64,000 nt of DNA from Mayamaea pseudoterrestris (GCA_027923505.1 BROI01000011.1:558001-622000), one strand, 5' to 3'. Shown: positions 44,854-54,753, counted from the stretch's first letter. Translations and numbers: made by a program. The notes: generated by a model from the letters alone, not told the origin.

Positions 44854-45200
44854 TCGCTAGTGACACATAAACTCCTGACTGCGGAAGTTAAATTTTGATT
44901 GTCAATTGCAGGTTTGATGTTTGAAGGATCAGGTCGTGATGGATGAGGCGGAGGTAATGAATCGCACCGGTTCCGGATACAATTCCATCGAAGGCCACAC
45001 AGAAATTTTGTTTCGTCCGTTCGTTGTGTTACATACGCCAACTTCGCGCCGGCCGAGCTTCGGCGCATGCGTCCCGAGAACGCATTGCCACCGGCCGATC
45101 GCAGCAGTGCGCATCATTCATTTGCGACGAGTTTTGAGTGAGGCACTTGGAGCGAGGAAGAGAGCTGAGCGAGGACGCAGACACTACTCTAAACAATACG
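44854..45200. promoter_or_regulatory. divergent promoter, copy 1
   Basis: 347 bp between the methyltransferase (minus) and GT64-like (plus) start codons. Duplicated exactly at 48093-48439. No distinct element recognised. A GTG-led frame begins at 45138, but the first ATG of the GT64 gene is at 45201. Confidence 0.6.
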
Positions 45201-46448
45201 ATGAAGGAGCTCGAAGAAAACAGTCAAGGTAGCAGTGGAACCAAGGACGGAATGGATTACATAGACGACAATGATGTTCATCTCGACGAACATTCCCCTG
45301 GCCTAAAATCCTCCTCCACCACGCTCTCGACGGCGAGCGAAACTTCGGATGGCTCGTTCCTTCCATCCTTTTCGAATGATTCGGATTCCGCCTCGAGAGA
45401 CGAGGAACAGCAAGTGTTTTTGACTACTACAAGCTCTTCCGACGTACTGCGACATCGACGTGATCCTGCTGCTTCCGTCCCTCTTTCCTTTTCTCCACCC
45501 TGTCTCCTTCAATATGCGTCACCACCTGCTTCTTGTCCAGTTGATGGCTACTTTGACAATGATTACTCTCGCTCTCGTTGTACCATAGCCAATGATCAAT
45601 ATCCTGCTGCTGCATGTCCCAAGTCATGGTCTATTCATCAAGGTCTCATCCGAGTATTTCGTCTGATTCTCGTTCTTGGGTTTTCCTTTTTGCTCGCGAA
45701 CCAATTTTGGTCGCACTCCTCCGTCATGGTGGGGACCAACCCGCAACTCAACTGGCGGATACCAGCGTCACGACGACTTGTCCGCAAAATGGTGAGGCGC
45801 ATACAACAGCAGCAACAACATGATCATTACTCCACATCTACTTCTTTTACAATTCTGTTGCGAGCAACTCGCATTGACTTGCTGCAATCTTCCGTGGACC
45901 GGCATGCATCTTGTCCCAATGTAGAATCTGTTCAAATCGACTGGCAAGGCGACCCTGACGAAGAACTGCCGGCAGGTTTAATGCAGCACAAGAGTGGCAA
46001 GGTGCGCGAGCCGGTAACCGATGAGGTTGAGCTTACAAATGCCGTCTTGCTGCTAGAAGAAGGTCTTGAATTTTCATGCCAAGATCTGCAACGAGCCCAT
46101 CACGAATGGCAACGAGATCCTGTTCGCGTCGTTGGGCTTGTTTCGGAGACTAATGAAAACCTTTCGCTCGTTTCCGACAAGGCGGTCTTTGTGCACAAGC
46201 TACTTTTACTTGGTCGACCGAAACGTGACGCGAAAGACAATCTTTGTCGCGAGTTTGTTTTGTCCGCCTTTTTAACAATGGCAACAGCACGGTCAAGTGT
46301 CCCCATGATTAGCAAACCAAAGCGATTGATTGAGGTAGAGCAACAAGCCTCGAAGCAGCAAGAATTACATTGTGTTTCGTTGCTAGCCAAGGCATTTGGT
46401 TTGAAGCAGACTTCTTTGCAAGCGCAACACCATTACGTTGGACTTTAA
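45201..46448 (+). CDS. type II membrane protein with exostosin-like GT64 domain, copy 1
   Basis: 415 residues. A Ser/Asp-rich cytosolic tail of about 150 residues precedes one membrane helix (GLIRVFRLILVLGFSFLLANQFW, two parts), giving a type II Golgi topology. The lumenal domain has FTILLRATRIDLLQSSVDRH, PNVESVQIDWQGDPDEELP, ELTNAVLLLEEGLEFSCQDLQRA and WQRDPVRVVGL, the order seen in GT64 (exostosin-like) transferases that extend polysaccharides from UDP-sugars. The usual DDD metal site is LEE here, so catalysis is doubtful or altered. This is a distant assignment by pattern only. It ends at 46448 and faces the convergent chimeric gene 93 bp away. Confidence 0.7.
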   Translation: MKELEENSQGSSGTKDGMDYIDDNDVHLDEHSPGLKSSSTTLSTASETSDGSFLPSFSNDSDSASRDEEQQVFLTTTSSSDVLRHRRDPAASVPLSFSPPCLLQYASPPASCPVDGYFDNDYSRSRCTIANDQYPAAACPKSWSIHQGLIRVFRLILVLGFSFLLANQFWSHSSVMVGTNPQLNWRIPASRRLVRKMVRRIQQQQQHDHYSTSTSFTILLRATRIDLLQSSVDRHASCPNVESVQIDWQGDPDEELPAGLMQHKSGKVREPVTDEVELTNAVLLLEEGLEFSCQDLQRAHHEWQRDPVRVVGLVSETNENLSLVSDKAVFVHKLLLLGRPKRDAKDNLCREFVLSAFLTMATARSSVPMISKPKRLIEVEQQASKQQELHCVSLLAKAFGLKQTSLQAQHHYVGL

Positions 46449-46541
46449 TAAACCAATTGCTACTACCGTTATCAATTATTGTTAACTTGTCAAAGCAAAA
46501 GAGCATTTCCTTGTCATTCTAATTTATTTTTACATCGGTAG

Positions 46542-48092
46542 TTATCCACGCATGCTCATGCCTCTAGCGAATCCATCCTTTTTGTGATTCTTTGGAACTG
46601 CCTTTTTCTTTTTCTTGCGGGTTGACCGGTCCGCTTCGCTCAGTACAATAATGCGCCGACTCTTTTCAACGGATCTAACATCATTGCCTGTCATGATCAC
46701 GCCTCGGCAAGAAAACCCGACGCCAATGGTGTTATGTCCAACCGATAAGATTGGAATTTCAGACAATTCTTGCCCAATGTCATTCAATAGATGGGAACGA
46801 CCAAGCTCGCGGCCCGAGATAATATCAATGCAAACCGCACAAAGCGACATGTGCTCTGGCAGCGGCTTTTCAAACATTGGTTGGCTGGATATGGCGCAAT
46901 GTGCAAAGTCAATCATGTGGAGGACACCGGCCCGTTCGGCGTTTGCCCTGGCCACGTCGATCGCTCCGCTGTCCCGATCCGATCCAAATATACTAATGGA
47001 ACTGTTCTTTGATGCCTTATTGCTTCTTTCCAATGCATCCGCCACTTTTGCACTCCACAGTTTGTTGTCGTGTAGCCTTGTCCCTTCAAACGGCGGCGGT
47101 CGAAGCCTTCCAGGCGGCAAGCAACTGGCCATGGCAGCTGCTTCAATCGGAATCGTCCCAGACCCACAGAGAGGATCCAGCAAGCCATTGTAAAAAGGTT
47201 CTTCTTGAATTATTCTACTCGCAGGTATCCAATTAGATGCATAGAGCATTGCAAAGGCCAGATCTTCCCGCAAGGGAGCCTTGGCCGTCTGCAGCCGATA
47301 CCCACGACGATGCAACGGAGTAGGAGAAGACTGCAGCGCTATCCGAAATATGTCGCGATCAACTGATACTTGCAAAACAACTGGAGTCGTAGCAGATTGT
47401 TGCATCAATCCTGGAATTGGGGCCTGTCCGTCATCTTCCTTGCATCCAAGACAAGTGTGAACGGCTCGTCGAATGCAATCCGAAACAGCCTTAGTATGCA
47501 TCAACTTGCTCTTGCTCGCCGTCACTTTGATTTGAAGATCCACAAATCCCATGTGTTCTGCACGAAATACTTCTTGCCAAGGTAATCGTTCCAGTTTTCG
47601 TTGCAGTTGATGCATCCCTCGCGCCATGAAAGGTTCATTATGCAGTGGAAGCAAAATATGCGTCGCAGTTCCAAGATACAAATGACACTTTAAAAGTTGA
47701 TCCATGTTCATGGGTGCCTTGGCTTGAATAACATGTCTCTGGTGAGTCTTTACGTGTGGCACATCAAGCGCGGAAAGCTCATCCGACAGGATTGTCTCCA
47801 GGCCTGGTTGACAAGTGATCAATGGAGGAGATGTGATGCCGTGCCGGTAGACTGTTGATTGTAGACATGTCGAATGACCAGTTTCGATTCGTTCAAACTC
47901 GTCTGCAACAAGAGACGTCTCATCGGTTTGTATTTCTCGCTTGCGATGAGATTTCCTCGGTCGTTTCGGCGGATTGATGCTTGCTGACAATGGTTGCCCT
48001 GCTCCGAACCGCCGAAGTGACGGGGCTGCAATTTTCACCAAGCCTCGACTCAAGTCGTGCACGACGCATCGATGCGTCAAGCTAGCGAGCAT
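46542..48092 (-). CDS. chimeric gene: THUMP methyltransferase head + F-box protein tail
   Basis: Single open frame of 516 residues. Residues 1-408 are those of the methyltransferase (ending ...AHCAISSQPMFE), and the rest (KPLPEHMSLCAVCIDIISG to RKKKKKAVPKNHKKDGF) is the C-terminal tail of the zinc-finger/F-box protein. The join at 46867/46868 is the junction of the tandem duplication and keeps the frame. The THUMP domain and motif I survive, but the catalytic NLPFG motif is lost, so methylation is unlikely, while RNA binding could persist. A full copy of the methyltransferase promoter lies upstream and the F-box gene's own 3' end lies downstream, so expression is possible. Alternatively it is an assembly artefact. 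Confidence 0.85.
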   Translation of the reverse strand: MLASLTHRCVVHDLSRGLVKIAAPSLRRFGAGQPLSASINPPKRPRKSHRKREIQTDETSLVADEFERIETGHSTCLQSTVYRHGITSPPLITCQPGLETILSDELSALDVPHVKTHQRHVIQAKAPMNMDQLLKCHLYLGTATHILLPLHNEPFMARGMHQLQRKLERLPWQEVFRAEHMGFVDLQIKVTASKSKLMHTKAVSDCIRRAVHTCLGCKEDDGQAPIPGLMQQSATTPVVLQVSVDRDIFRIALQSSPTPLHRRGYRLQTAKAPLREDLAFAMLYASNWIPASRIIQEEPFYNGLLDPLCGSGTIPIEAAAMASCLPPGRLRPPPFEGTRLHDNKLWSAKVADALERSNKASKNSSISIFGSDRDSGAIDVARANAERAGVLHMIDFAHCAISSQPMFEKPLPEHMSLCAVCIDIISGRELGRSHLLNDIGQELSEIPILSVGHNTIGVGFSCRGVIMTGNDVRSVEKSRRIIVLSEADRSTRKKKKKAVPKNHKKDGFARGMSMRG

Positions 48093-48439
48093 TCGCTAGT
48101 GACACATAAACTCCTGACTGCGGAAGTTAAATTTTGATTGTCAATTGCAGGTTTGATGTTTGAAGGATCAGGTCGTGATGGATGAGGCGGAGGTAATGAA
48201 TCGCACCGGTTCCGGATACAATTCCATCGAAGGCCACACAGAAATTTTGTTTCGTCCGTTCGTTGTGTTACATACGCCAACTTCGCGCCGGCCGAGCTTC
48301 GGCGCATGCGTCCCGAGAACGCATTGCCACCGGCCGATCGCAGCAGTGCGCATCATTCATTTGCGACGAGTTTTGAGTGAGGCACTTGGAGCGAGGAAGA
48401 GAGCTGAGCGAGGACGCAGACACTACTCTAAACAATACG
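48093..48439. promoter_or_regulatory. divergent promoter, copy 2
   Basis: Copy of 44854-45200. It drives the chimeric gene to the left and the second GT64-like gene to the right. Confidence 0.6.
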
Positions 48440-49687
48440 ATGAAGGAGCTCGAAGAAAACAGTCAAGGTAGCAGTGGAACCAAGGACGGAATGGATTACA
48501 TAGACGACAATGATGTTCATCTCGACGAACATTCCCCTGGCCTAAAATCCTCCTCCACCACGCTCTCGACGGCGAGCGAAACTTCGGATGGCTCGTTCCT
48601 TCCATCCTTTTCGAATGATTCGGATTCCGCCTCGAGAGACGAGGAACAGCAAGTGTTTTTGACTACTACAAGCTCTTCCGACGTACTGCGACATCGACGT
48701 GATCCTGCTGCTTCCGTCCCTCTTTCCTTTTCTCCACCCTGTCTCCTTCAATATGCGTCACCACCTGCTTCTTGTCCAGTTGATGGCTACTTTGACAATG
48801 ATTACTCTCGCTCTCGTTGTACCATAGCCAATGATCAATATCCTGCTGCTGCATGTCCCAAGTCATGGTCTATTCATCAAGGTCTCATCCGAGTATTTCG
48901 TCTGATTCTCGTTCTTGGGTTTTCCTTTTTGCTCGCGAACCAATTTTGGTCGCACTCCTCCGTCATGGTGGGGACCAACCCGCAACTCAACTGGCGGATA
49001 CCAGCGTCACGACGACTTGTCCGCAAAATGGTGAGGCGCATACAACAGCAGCAACAACATGATCATTACTCCACATCTACTTCTTTTACAATTCTGTTGC
49101 GAGCAACTCGCATTGACTTGCTGCAATCTTCCGTGGACCGGCATGCATCTTGTCCCAATGTAGAATCTGTTCAAATCGACTGGCAAGGCGACCCTGACGA
49201 AGAACTGCCGGCAGGTTTAATGCAGCACAAGAGTGGCAAGGTGCGCGAGCCGGTAACCGATGAGGTTGAGCTTACAAATGCCGTCTTGCTGCTAGAAGAA
49301 GGTCTTGAATTTTCATGCCAAGATCTGCAACGAGCCCATCACGAATGGCAACGAGATCCTGTTCGCGTCGTTGGGCTTGTTTCGGAGACTAATGAAAACC
49401 TTTCGCTCGTTTCCGACAAGGCGGTCTTTGTGCACAAGCTACTTTTACTTGGTCGACCGAAACGTGACGCGAAAGACAATCTTTGTCGCGAGTTTGTTTT
49501 GTCCGCCTTTTTAACAATGGCAACAGCACGGTCAAGTGTCCCCATGATTAGCAAACCAAAGCGATTGATTGAGGTAGAGCAACAAGCCTCGAAGCAGCAA
49601 GAATTACATTGTGTTTCGTTGCTAGCCAAGGCATTTGGTTTGAAGCAGACTTCTTTGCAAGCGCAACACCATTACGTTGGACTTTAA
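48440..49687 (+). CDS. type II membrane protein with exostosin-like GT64 domain, copy 2
   Basis: Protein identical to the one encoded at 45201-46448 over all 415 residues, with identical flanks. It is the right-hand product of the tandem duplication and doubles the dose of this gene. Ends 93 bp from the convergent F-box gene. Function and doubts as for copy 1. Confidence 0.7.
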   Translation: MKELEENSQGSSGTKDGMDYIDDNDVHLDEHSPGLKSSSTTLSTASETSDGSFLPSFSNDSDSASRDEEQQVFLTTTSSSDVLRHRRDPAASVPLSFSPPCLLQYASPPASCPVDGYFDNDYSRSRCTIANDQYPAAACPKSWSIHQGLIRVFRLILVLGFSFLLANQFWSHSSVMVGTNPQLNWRIPASRRLVRKMVRRIQQQQQHDHYSTSTSFTILLRATRIDLLQSSVDRHASCPNVESVQIDWQGDPDEELPAGLMQHKSGKVREPVTDEVELTNAVLLLEEGLEFSCQDLQRAHHEWQRDPVRVVGLVSETNENLSLVSDKAVFVHKLLLLGRPKRDAKDNLCREFVLSAFLTMATARSSVPMISKPKRLIEVEQQASKQQELHCVSLLAKAFGLKQTSLQAQHHYVGL

Positions 49688-49780
49688 TAAACCAATTGCT
49701 ACTACCGTTATCAATTATTGTTAACTTGTCAAAGCAAAAGAGCATTTCCTTGTCATTCTAATTTATTTTTACATCGGTAG

Positions 49781-52510
49781 TTATCCACGCATGCTCATGC
49801 CTCTAGCGAATCCATCCTTTTTGTGATTCTTTGGAACTGCCTTTTTCTTTTTCTTGCGGGTTGACCGGTCCGCTTCGCTCAGTACAATAATGCGCCGACT
49901 CTTTTCAACGGATCTAACATCATTGCCTGTCATGATCACGCCTCGGCAAGAAAACCCGACGCCAATGGTGTTATGTCCAACCGATAAGATTGGAATTTCA
50001 GACAATTCTTGCCCAATGTCATTCAATAGATGGGAACGACCAAGCTCGCGGCCCGAGATAATATCAATGCAAACCGCACAAAGCGACATGTGCTCTGGCA
50101 GCGGCTCTTCTCCGGCCTGCACAAGTGAATGATGATGCACACGACACAGAGCAAAAATGTGCTGATCCTTGTAGTTTGTTAATCGAACAATCTCTATGTT
50201 ACCGTTAACATCAATCGTTCGATATGAGTCACCATCTTCACGTTCCAAACCAAAATTCACAGAATAGACTGTAATGATTGATTTGTATTTAGTGGGCTCA
50301 TTGCCATTCGTTCGACAGAAGACGTCGGCCGCAATTACGCTTTGTGCCGCGACAACCACTAGTCGTTCCGAGCGCAGAACTAATTGCCAGTCGTCAAGAA
50401 GTGTTTGCTGTCGAGCTATGTCGCAACCATCAATCGGATGCGTCGACCGAACATTACCTGTTGGTTCAATCGATCCCAAAAGGAGCGCAGCGGAGACCGG
50501 AGATGCAACAACAACATGACAATATTGCCGAGACTTTCCCGAAACGCGCTGGCGCGTATAGTTTAGCGACATATTTTCGTGTCTTGGTCGCATGCCTTTG
50601 GTTACGTCGTTTGATTCACCAATCCAAACAATTGCTCCAACACTAGCCGAGAAGAGAACAAGCTTACGATCAATTAGCAGCATGGCGGCGTCAATGTCAT
50701 CTTCGCCAGGGGCAGGTATCGAGATGGACACCTCTACCATAAACCGCCCGTCGCCGCAAGCCGCCAGCGTATGCGACACGAGTGCCTCAATCTCACCCAC
50801 TTGGCCGCCGGCGACCAAAAAGTCGATCAACTGCAACAGTCGATGATCGACGACGTCAGAGCTTAGCAAATAGTTGAGCACCGCCTCGCCGACATCAATT
50901 ATCTTCACTTGCTGGCCATCATAACATGTACCGATAGTATCTAAACCGACACTGCTCTGACCCTGCAGAAACTCATCTCGACTGACAATGATCATAACCC
51001 AGGCTTCTGTGTCGACTTTATCGGCATTCACCTGACACAAACATCCAATGAAATCATGATCAAGGTCCATGGATACAAGGACGCAGTTTCTCCGCCTTGT
51101 ATTCTTGTATGGATCGACACTATGACAAACGAGCTCGCGACAAAGTCTTTCGTCATTGTCTCGAGCAGCACATTCAAACAACCGAATGGAGCAGTCAACA
51201 GAATACGCAACGAGCATTTGACTCGGTGACCAAATTTGAACACCGACGCAAAGATTTGATGCCGTTGGCGCATATTTGCGCGCTGAAAAATCTTGATAAC
51301 ACATTTCCTTCTCTGTCTGACTTTTGCGCGAGTCCAGAGCATACATTGCAGACTGAATGGCTCTCATGTCACGCATGGCAGTGTAGTGCTCGATGAATGC
51401 TTCACGAAATAAATCTCGACTTGGCTCCTCAGGCTCTGCCAGTAAGCTTTGGAATTTAATGCTGGGCACAGGCCAATTTCGACGCTCTAACATAAGGCGC
51501 CATAAATTAGGCGATTGTCCAATTTCTTGGTGCCAAGCTTTGCAAACTTGGGTTGCAACAGCGACAGCTGAATCCGGAAGAAACGTAAGGGTGTACTCCA
51601 AAATTGATCCCGGAAAACTAAGCAACGTTTCACTTGGCAGTGTAGTGTCATCCCTCGACAGTCTACCTCCTTTATCAGTTTTTAAGCCAATGAACTCTCG
51701 ATCATTGATCAAAAGCCCTCCCTGATTTCTGTCGTAAATAAGCTTGTTGCTCACAACAGCATATACAACACTCGCCGGTTTGACACCATGAGCTGTCAAT
51801 TGGTTGGTAATCGCGTCGCTAATAAAAGTGTCTTCATCGCCACTAACAACTTGAATGTGCATGTAGTGAATCATTTCCATCGCCGCGTCGCCTGATGCTA
51901 TTCCGACGGAAGCCGCGTTCTCAGCTGATTGTTGCAGCGCTCGCTCACTCGTCTGCGTCTTTCGCGCTTTTAAAACGTCACATAGAGTTTTGTATGGAGC
52001 AAAGTAGTGATTGTAGCGGCATCCACCTTTTTTGCCCTTCACATCAAGACATTTGCCGGTAAAGAAGTGGGCTTTGCACAGGAACATAGGCTGAGACGGC
52101 CTTTCTTCGTCGACGCTGGCGAGATTCGGTCTGTTTGAATCATTGACCGAGTTGCTTCGCACACGACCCTTACCAGAGATCGAATTTCCACGCAAACCAG
52201 TCAGTAAATTGCTCCCTCGTGCAGCAGAATCGTCATATTCATGCATTGATTCTGCCCGAGCTCGTCGCTTGTCATTTTGCTCGATGCGAACTGCATCCAA
52301 TAGGGGAACACTATCCGTCGGTATACAGTCTGTCCAAACATGGATACCCAATGGACGCTGCGCATGACGATCAATCATTGAAAGCAACTCCTGCGCCATG
52401 TTTTTTTGCTGCCGCTTGTCGGCAGTTTTCTGCTTGCGCAGTTTCGTCTCGCTTCGGCGAATCTCAGTGATTTCAGCACGGCGCTCCCAACCTTGGTTTT
52501 GTTTGACCAT
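49781..52510 (-). CDS. CCCH zinc-finger and F-box-like protein
   Basis: 909 residues from the ATG at 52510 (MVKQNQGWERRAEITE); the frame opens earlier without a Met. A basic coiled start (about 1-45) precedes a CCCH-type zinc finger near residue 140 (CKAHFFTGKC...GGCRYNHYF, spacing C-x8-C-x9-C-x3-H), suggesting RNA binding. An F-box-like helix set lies near 295-345 (SILEYTLTFLPDSAVAVATQ, CKAWHQEIGQSPNLWRLML). The rest is beta-rich and may be a propeller, with a Lys-rich end (RKKKKKAVPKNHKK). It could be a substrate receptor of an SCF ubiquitin ligase acting on RNA-bound targets; this is inference. Its tail is repeated at 46542-46867 and an inner piece at 63625-64000. Confidence 0.85.
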   Translation of the reverse strand: MVKQNQGWERRAEITEIRRSETKLRKQKTADKRQQKNMAQELLSMIDRHAQRPLGIHVWTDCIPTDSVPLLDAVRIEQNDKRRARAESMHEYDDSAARGSNLLTGLRGNSISGKGRVRSNSVNDSNRPNLASVDEERPSQPMFLCKAHFFTGKCLDVKGKKGGCRYNHYFAPYKTLCDVLKARKTQTSERALQQSAENAASVGIASGDAAMEMIHYMHIQVVSGDEDTFISDAITNQLTAHGVKPASVVYAVVSNKLIYDRNQGGLLINDREFIGLKTDKGGRLSRDDTTLPSETLLSFPGSILEYTLTFLPDSAVAVATQVCKAWHQEIGQSPNLWRLMLERRNWPVPSIKFQSLLAEPEEPSRDLFREAFIEHYTAMRDMRAIQSAMYALDSRKSQTEKEMCYQDFSARKYAPTASNLCVGVQIWSPSQMLVAYSVDCSIRLFECAARDNDERLCRELVCHSVDPYKNTRRRNCVLVSMDLDHDFIGCLCQVNADKVDTEAWVMIIVSRDEFLQGQSSVGLDTIGTCYDGQQVKIIDVGEAVLNYLLSSDVVDHRLLQLIDFLVAGGQVGEIEALVSHTLAACGDGRFMVEVSISIPAPGEDDIDAAMLLIDRKLVLFSASVGAIVWIGESNDVTKGMRPRHENMSLNYTRQRVSGKSRQYCHVVVASPVSAALLLGSIEPTGNVRSTHPIDGCDIARQQTLLDDWQLVLRSERLVVVAAQSVIAADVFCRTNGNEPTKYKSIITVYSVNFGLEREDGDSYRTIDVNGNIEIVRLTNYKDQHIFALCRVHHHSLVQAGEEPLPEHMSLCAVCIDIISGRELGRSHLLNDIGQELSEIPILSVGHNTIGVGFSCRGVIMTGNDVRSVEKSRRIIVLSEADRSTRKKKKKAVPKNHKKDGFARGMSMRG

Positions 52511-52989
52511 ATTTTTGTTAAACTTGGCTGTTGTTCTAGCCTGTCTAAAAGGTTCAATTCTTATGCAATGAAGCAAAAATAGTGTCAGCACACGATGCCG
52601 TCCTCTGATCTACATCACGAGATTTCCATCGGAGGTCCGTTTCCAATTCACGCCTTGAAAACTCAAGCACAAGCATTACCTTTCGTCCTCACGTTTCAGA
52701 AGGAAATGAGGGTCGACCGGCGCGCTCATTCAACGGATGTCACATAGAGCCAGGCGAGCCGTTGGAAGTTGAACCGACCGATGGTGCATGTCCTCACAAA
52801 ACCACTGCCGTCAAACCTGTGTCCTTGCGAGCATTTTCTTATTCGAAGACAGTTTATTGCCAGCTGCTCATCAATCTATTGCCAACCGAGCCCCACATTG
52901 CAAGTTATAGCTGATCAGATAAGTCAGCATCGCTTCGAACAGCAAGTAAAACAGCGAGCAGCATAACAGCAGCAGGCAGCGGTGACAAA
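52511..52989. promoter_or_regulatory. divergent promoter region
   Basis: 479 bp between the F-box gene (minus) and the membrane-protein gene (plus). A 65-codon plus frame (52769-52966) has no signal peptide or homology and is not called. Confidence 0.5.
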
Positions 52990-54375
52990 ATGTCGCAAGG
53001 CACGCAGCAACTTCATGACCTCGTCAGAGCGTTAGAGATAATTGCGTATGATGATACTGTTGCGCTCGATCCACCGGAAGAGACAAACACCGCTAGTTTT
53101 CCAGTGGCTGTTACAGCTGCCCCAACAGAGGCGCCTGTCGACCAAATCATTGCGGACCAACTACCTCAAGCAAACGACCCAGACGACACGCCCGCATCCG
53201 CCTTCAACGCCACGACCGATATCAGCAACTACTTTGACAACTCTGAAACCGATTGTACCTTCTCCAGCAATCCAGACACGCTGTTATGCAACGTCACTGC
53301 CTTTCGTTGCTCCAACAGTCAATCCTTTGTGACGATTCCATACGACTACGAGATTGTTCACAAAGCAAGCGAAGTCAGTCGTCTATCACATCTGCTTGAG
53401 GTTATTGAAGGGAATATTCTTGATCAGCTTTCAATGGATATAGGGCTGAAGAACTGTGCGAAATCGTTTGGAGGTCGCCGCGCTCAAGCGGAAACTAGCT
53501 TTGGAAATGGTCAGATGGACTATCAACTCACCGGCATGAGCCTCCTACCGAGAGACAAAACGACTACGGAGAAGTGTTTGTCGACAATTGACCATGGAAT
53601 GGCTGTTTGTAGCAGCATCAAGGGCGCGCTGACTGTGTATACCTTGCAGACAACGGCGGAGGCAATGCTTTCCAACCAAGAACGCCTTGCATTGCAGCAA
53701 GCAGTCCTAGAAGTGATTCAAGAAGGTATGCTTGAAGAAAAGTTTCTTACTTCTGCGCATGGGGAAAAGGTTGTATACATAGGTGATCGCCTTGCGGTAT
53801 TGTCAAGTCAGCAGAGTCAAACAATGACGGAGACAGGGTGGACTACTCGCTCAAAAGGTCTCGTTTCAGCAGCGATAATCTTATCTCTCCTCGTTATTGC
53901 TGTGCTGTGCTACATCCGGTGTCACTTTAAGTTTGGCAAGGGCTCTCGTTATGTGCGCGACACTAGTGGCTCGTCAGTGGACACAGATGCACGTCCTGAT
54001 ACAGTGGAACAAATGGCAAGCAATTCGAGTTCCCTTGGACCGCAAGATCTTCCAGCGGTGCATGGAGATGCAAAAGGCATCCCGACCACAGCGACGAAGT
54101 GGAATCAATCTGGGTCGCAAGATCAAGGCACGGAATGTATTGAGTTTGACAAGCCGTCAGAGCTTGATGAATCGGTGGGCAGCATGGGAGTCGCCACGTT
54201 TGATCTGGATACACTGGTGGAAACCACGACAGACATTGGCAACTACCAGTTCAGCTATGACCAAGGCATCTCACCAATCAATGAAACCTTCGACAATCTT
54301 TACGAAGACGTGGAGATTCCCATGACATTTGATGATGCTTCGGGTGGATCAGTTGGTCAACGACTCGAGAACTGA
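52990..54375 (+). CDS. single-pass membrane protein of unknown function
   Basis: 461 residues, ATG at 52990. The first ~290 residues include a Thr/Asp/Pro-rich stretch, then a folded part with several cysteines (DTLLCNVTAFRCSNS, GLKNCAKSF, EKCLSTIDHGMAVCSS) and NxT/S sites, which looks extracellular. One membrane helix (GLVSAAIILSLLVIAVLCYI) lies near 292-312, followed by a 150-residue acidic Ser/Thr-rich tail ending in FDNLYEDVEIPMTFDDASGG. No N-terminal signal peptide is seen, so either the helix acts as a reverse anchor or a first exon has been missed. I know no family name. Confidence 0.8.
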   Translation: MSQGTQQLHDLVRALEIIAYDDTVALDPPEETNTASFPVAVTAAPTEAPVDQIIADQLPQANDPDDTPASAFNATTDISNYFDNSETDCTFSSNPDTLLCNVTAFRCSNSQSFVTIPYDYEIVHKASEVSRLSHLLEVIEGNILDQLSMDIGLKNCAKSFGGRRAQAETSFGNGQMDYQLTGMSLLPRDKTTTEKCLSTIDHGMAVCSSIKGALTVYTLQTTAEAMLSNQERLALQQAVLEVIQEGMLEEKFLTSAHGEKVVYIGDRLAVLSSQQSQTMTETGWTTRSKGLVSAAIILSLLVIAVLCYIRCHFKFGKGSRYVRDTSGSSVDTDARPDTVEQMASNSSSLGPQDLPAVHGDAKGIPTTATKWNQSGSQDQGTECIEFDKPSELDESVGSMGVATFDLDTLVETTTDIGNYQFSYDQGISPINETFDNLYEDVEIPMTFDDASGGSVGQRLEN

Positions 54376-54753
54376 ATTACACTTCGTAAGCATGTGTACG
54401 ATAATTTTCATAATGTAATTATATTTAGTGTTCATAACTCTTCATTTTTCTTGCTGGTGTTATCGGTCTGAGGAACAAGCAAGTGGAAGGGCGTTGGTGA
54501 GGTATAAATACGAGCATTGAAACGAGCATAGGTAGCTAAAACAAAGGCTCTCAGAGCATCCTCAACGCGGCGCATCCATTTCAGTTTAAAACGTCATCAT
54601 GAGTCACGCTGACGTCATTTGGTCGCACCATTTGGAATTTGCGTCTGCAACGGTGAATTTAAATCGTTTCATTTAGGTTCATTTGATCCGGCCGGCGCGC
54701 AAAAATTAAAACTTGGTGGCGCGTTTCCTTTTTCGCGCCGAAAAGGTATTGCG
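54376..54753. other. intergenic, possible left end of PIF/Harbinger transposon
   Basis: The stretch starting GGCTCTCAGAGCATCCTCAA at 54546 resembles termini of plant-type PIF/Harbinger transposons, whose genes lie to the right at 60.1-61.8 kb. The matching right terminus is not in the window, so the assignment is tentative. The stretch ends with TTGCG (54749-54753), the Gypsy target site. Confidence 0.4.

Larger units (their letters stand above)
43629..46867. repeat. tandem duplication, unit A (3239 bp)
   Basis: This unit is repeated head-to-tail at 46868-50106 with a constant offset of 3239. The encoded proteins agree fully, and the only base difference I found is A at 43638 against T at 46877. 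It contains the first 408 codons and promoter of the methyltransferase, the whole GT64-like gene, and the last ~109 codons of the F-box gene. Confidence 0.97.
46868..50106. repeat. tandem duplication, unit B (3239 bp)
   Basis: Second unit of the head-to-tail duplication. The left end lies in the methyltransferase gene and the right end in the F-box gene. At the junction only one base (T at 46867) is shared by both parent sequences. Confidence 0.97.
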
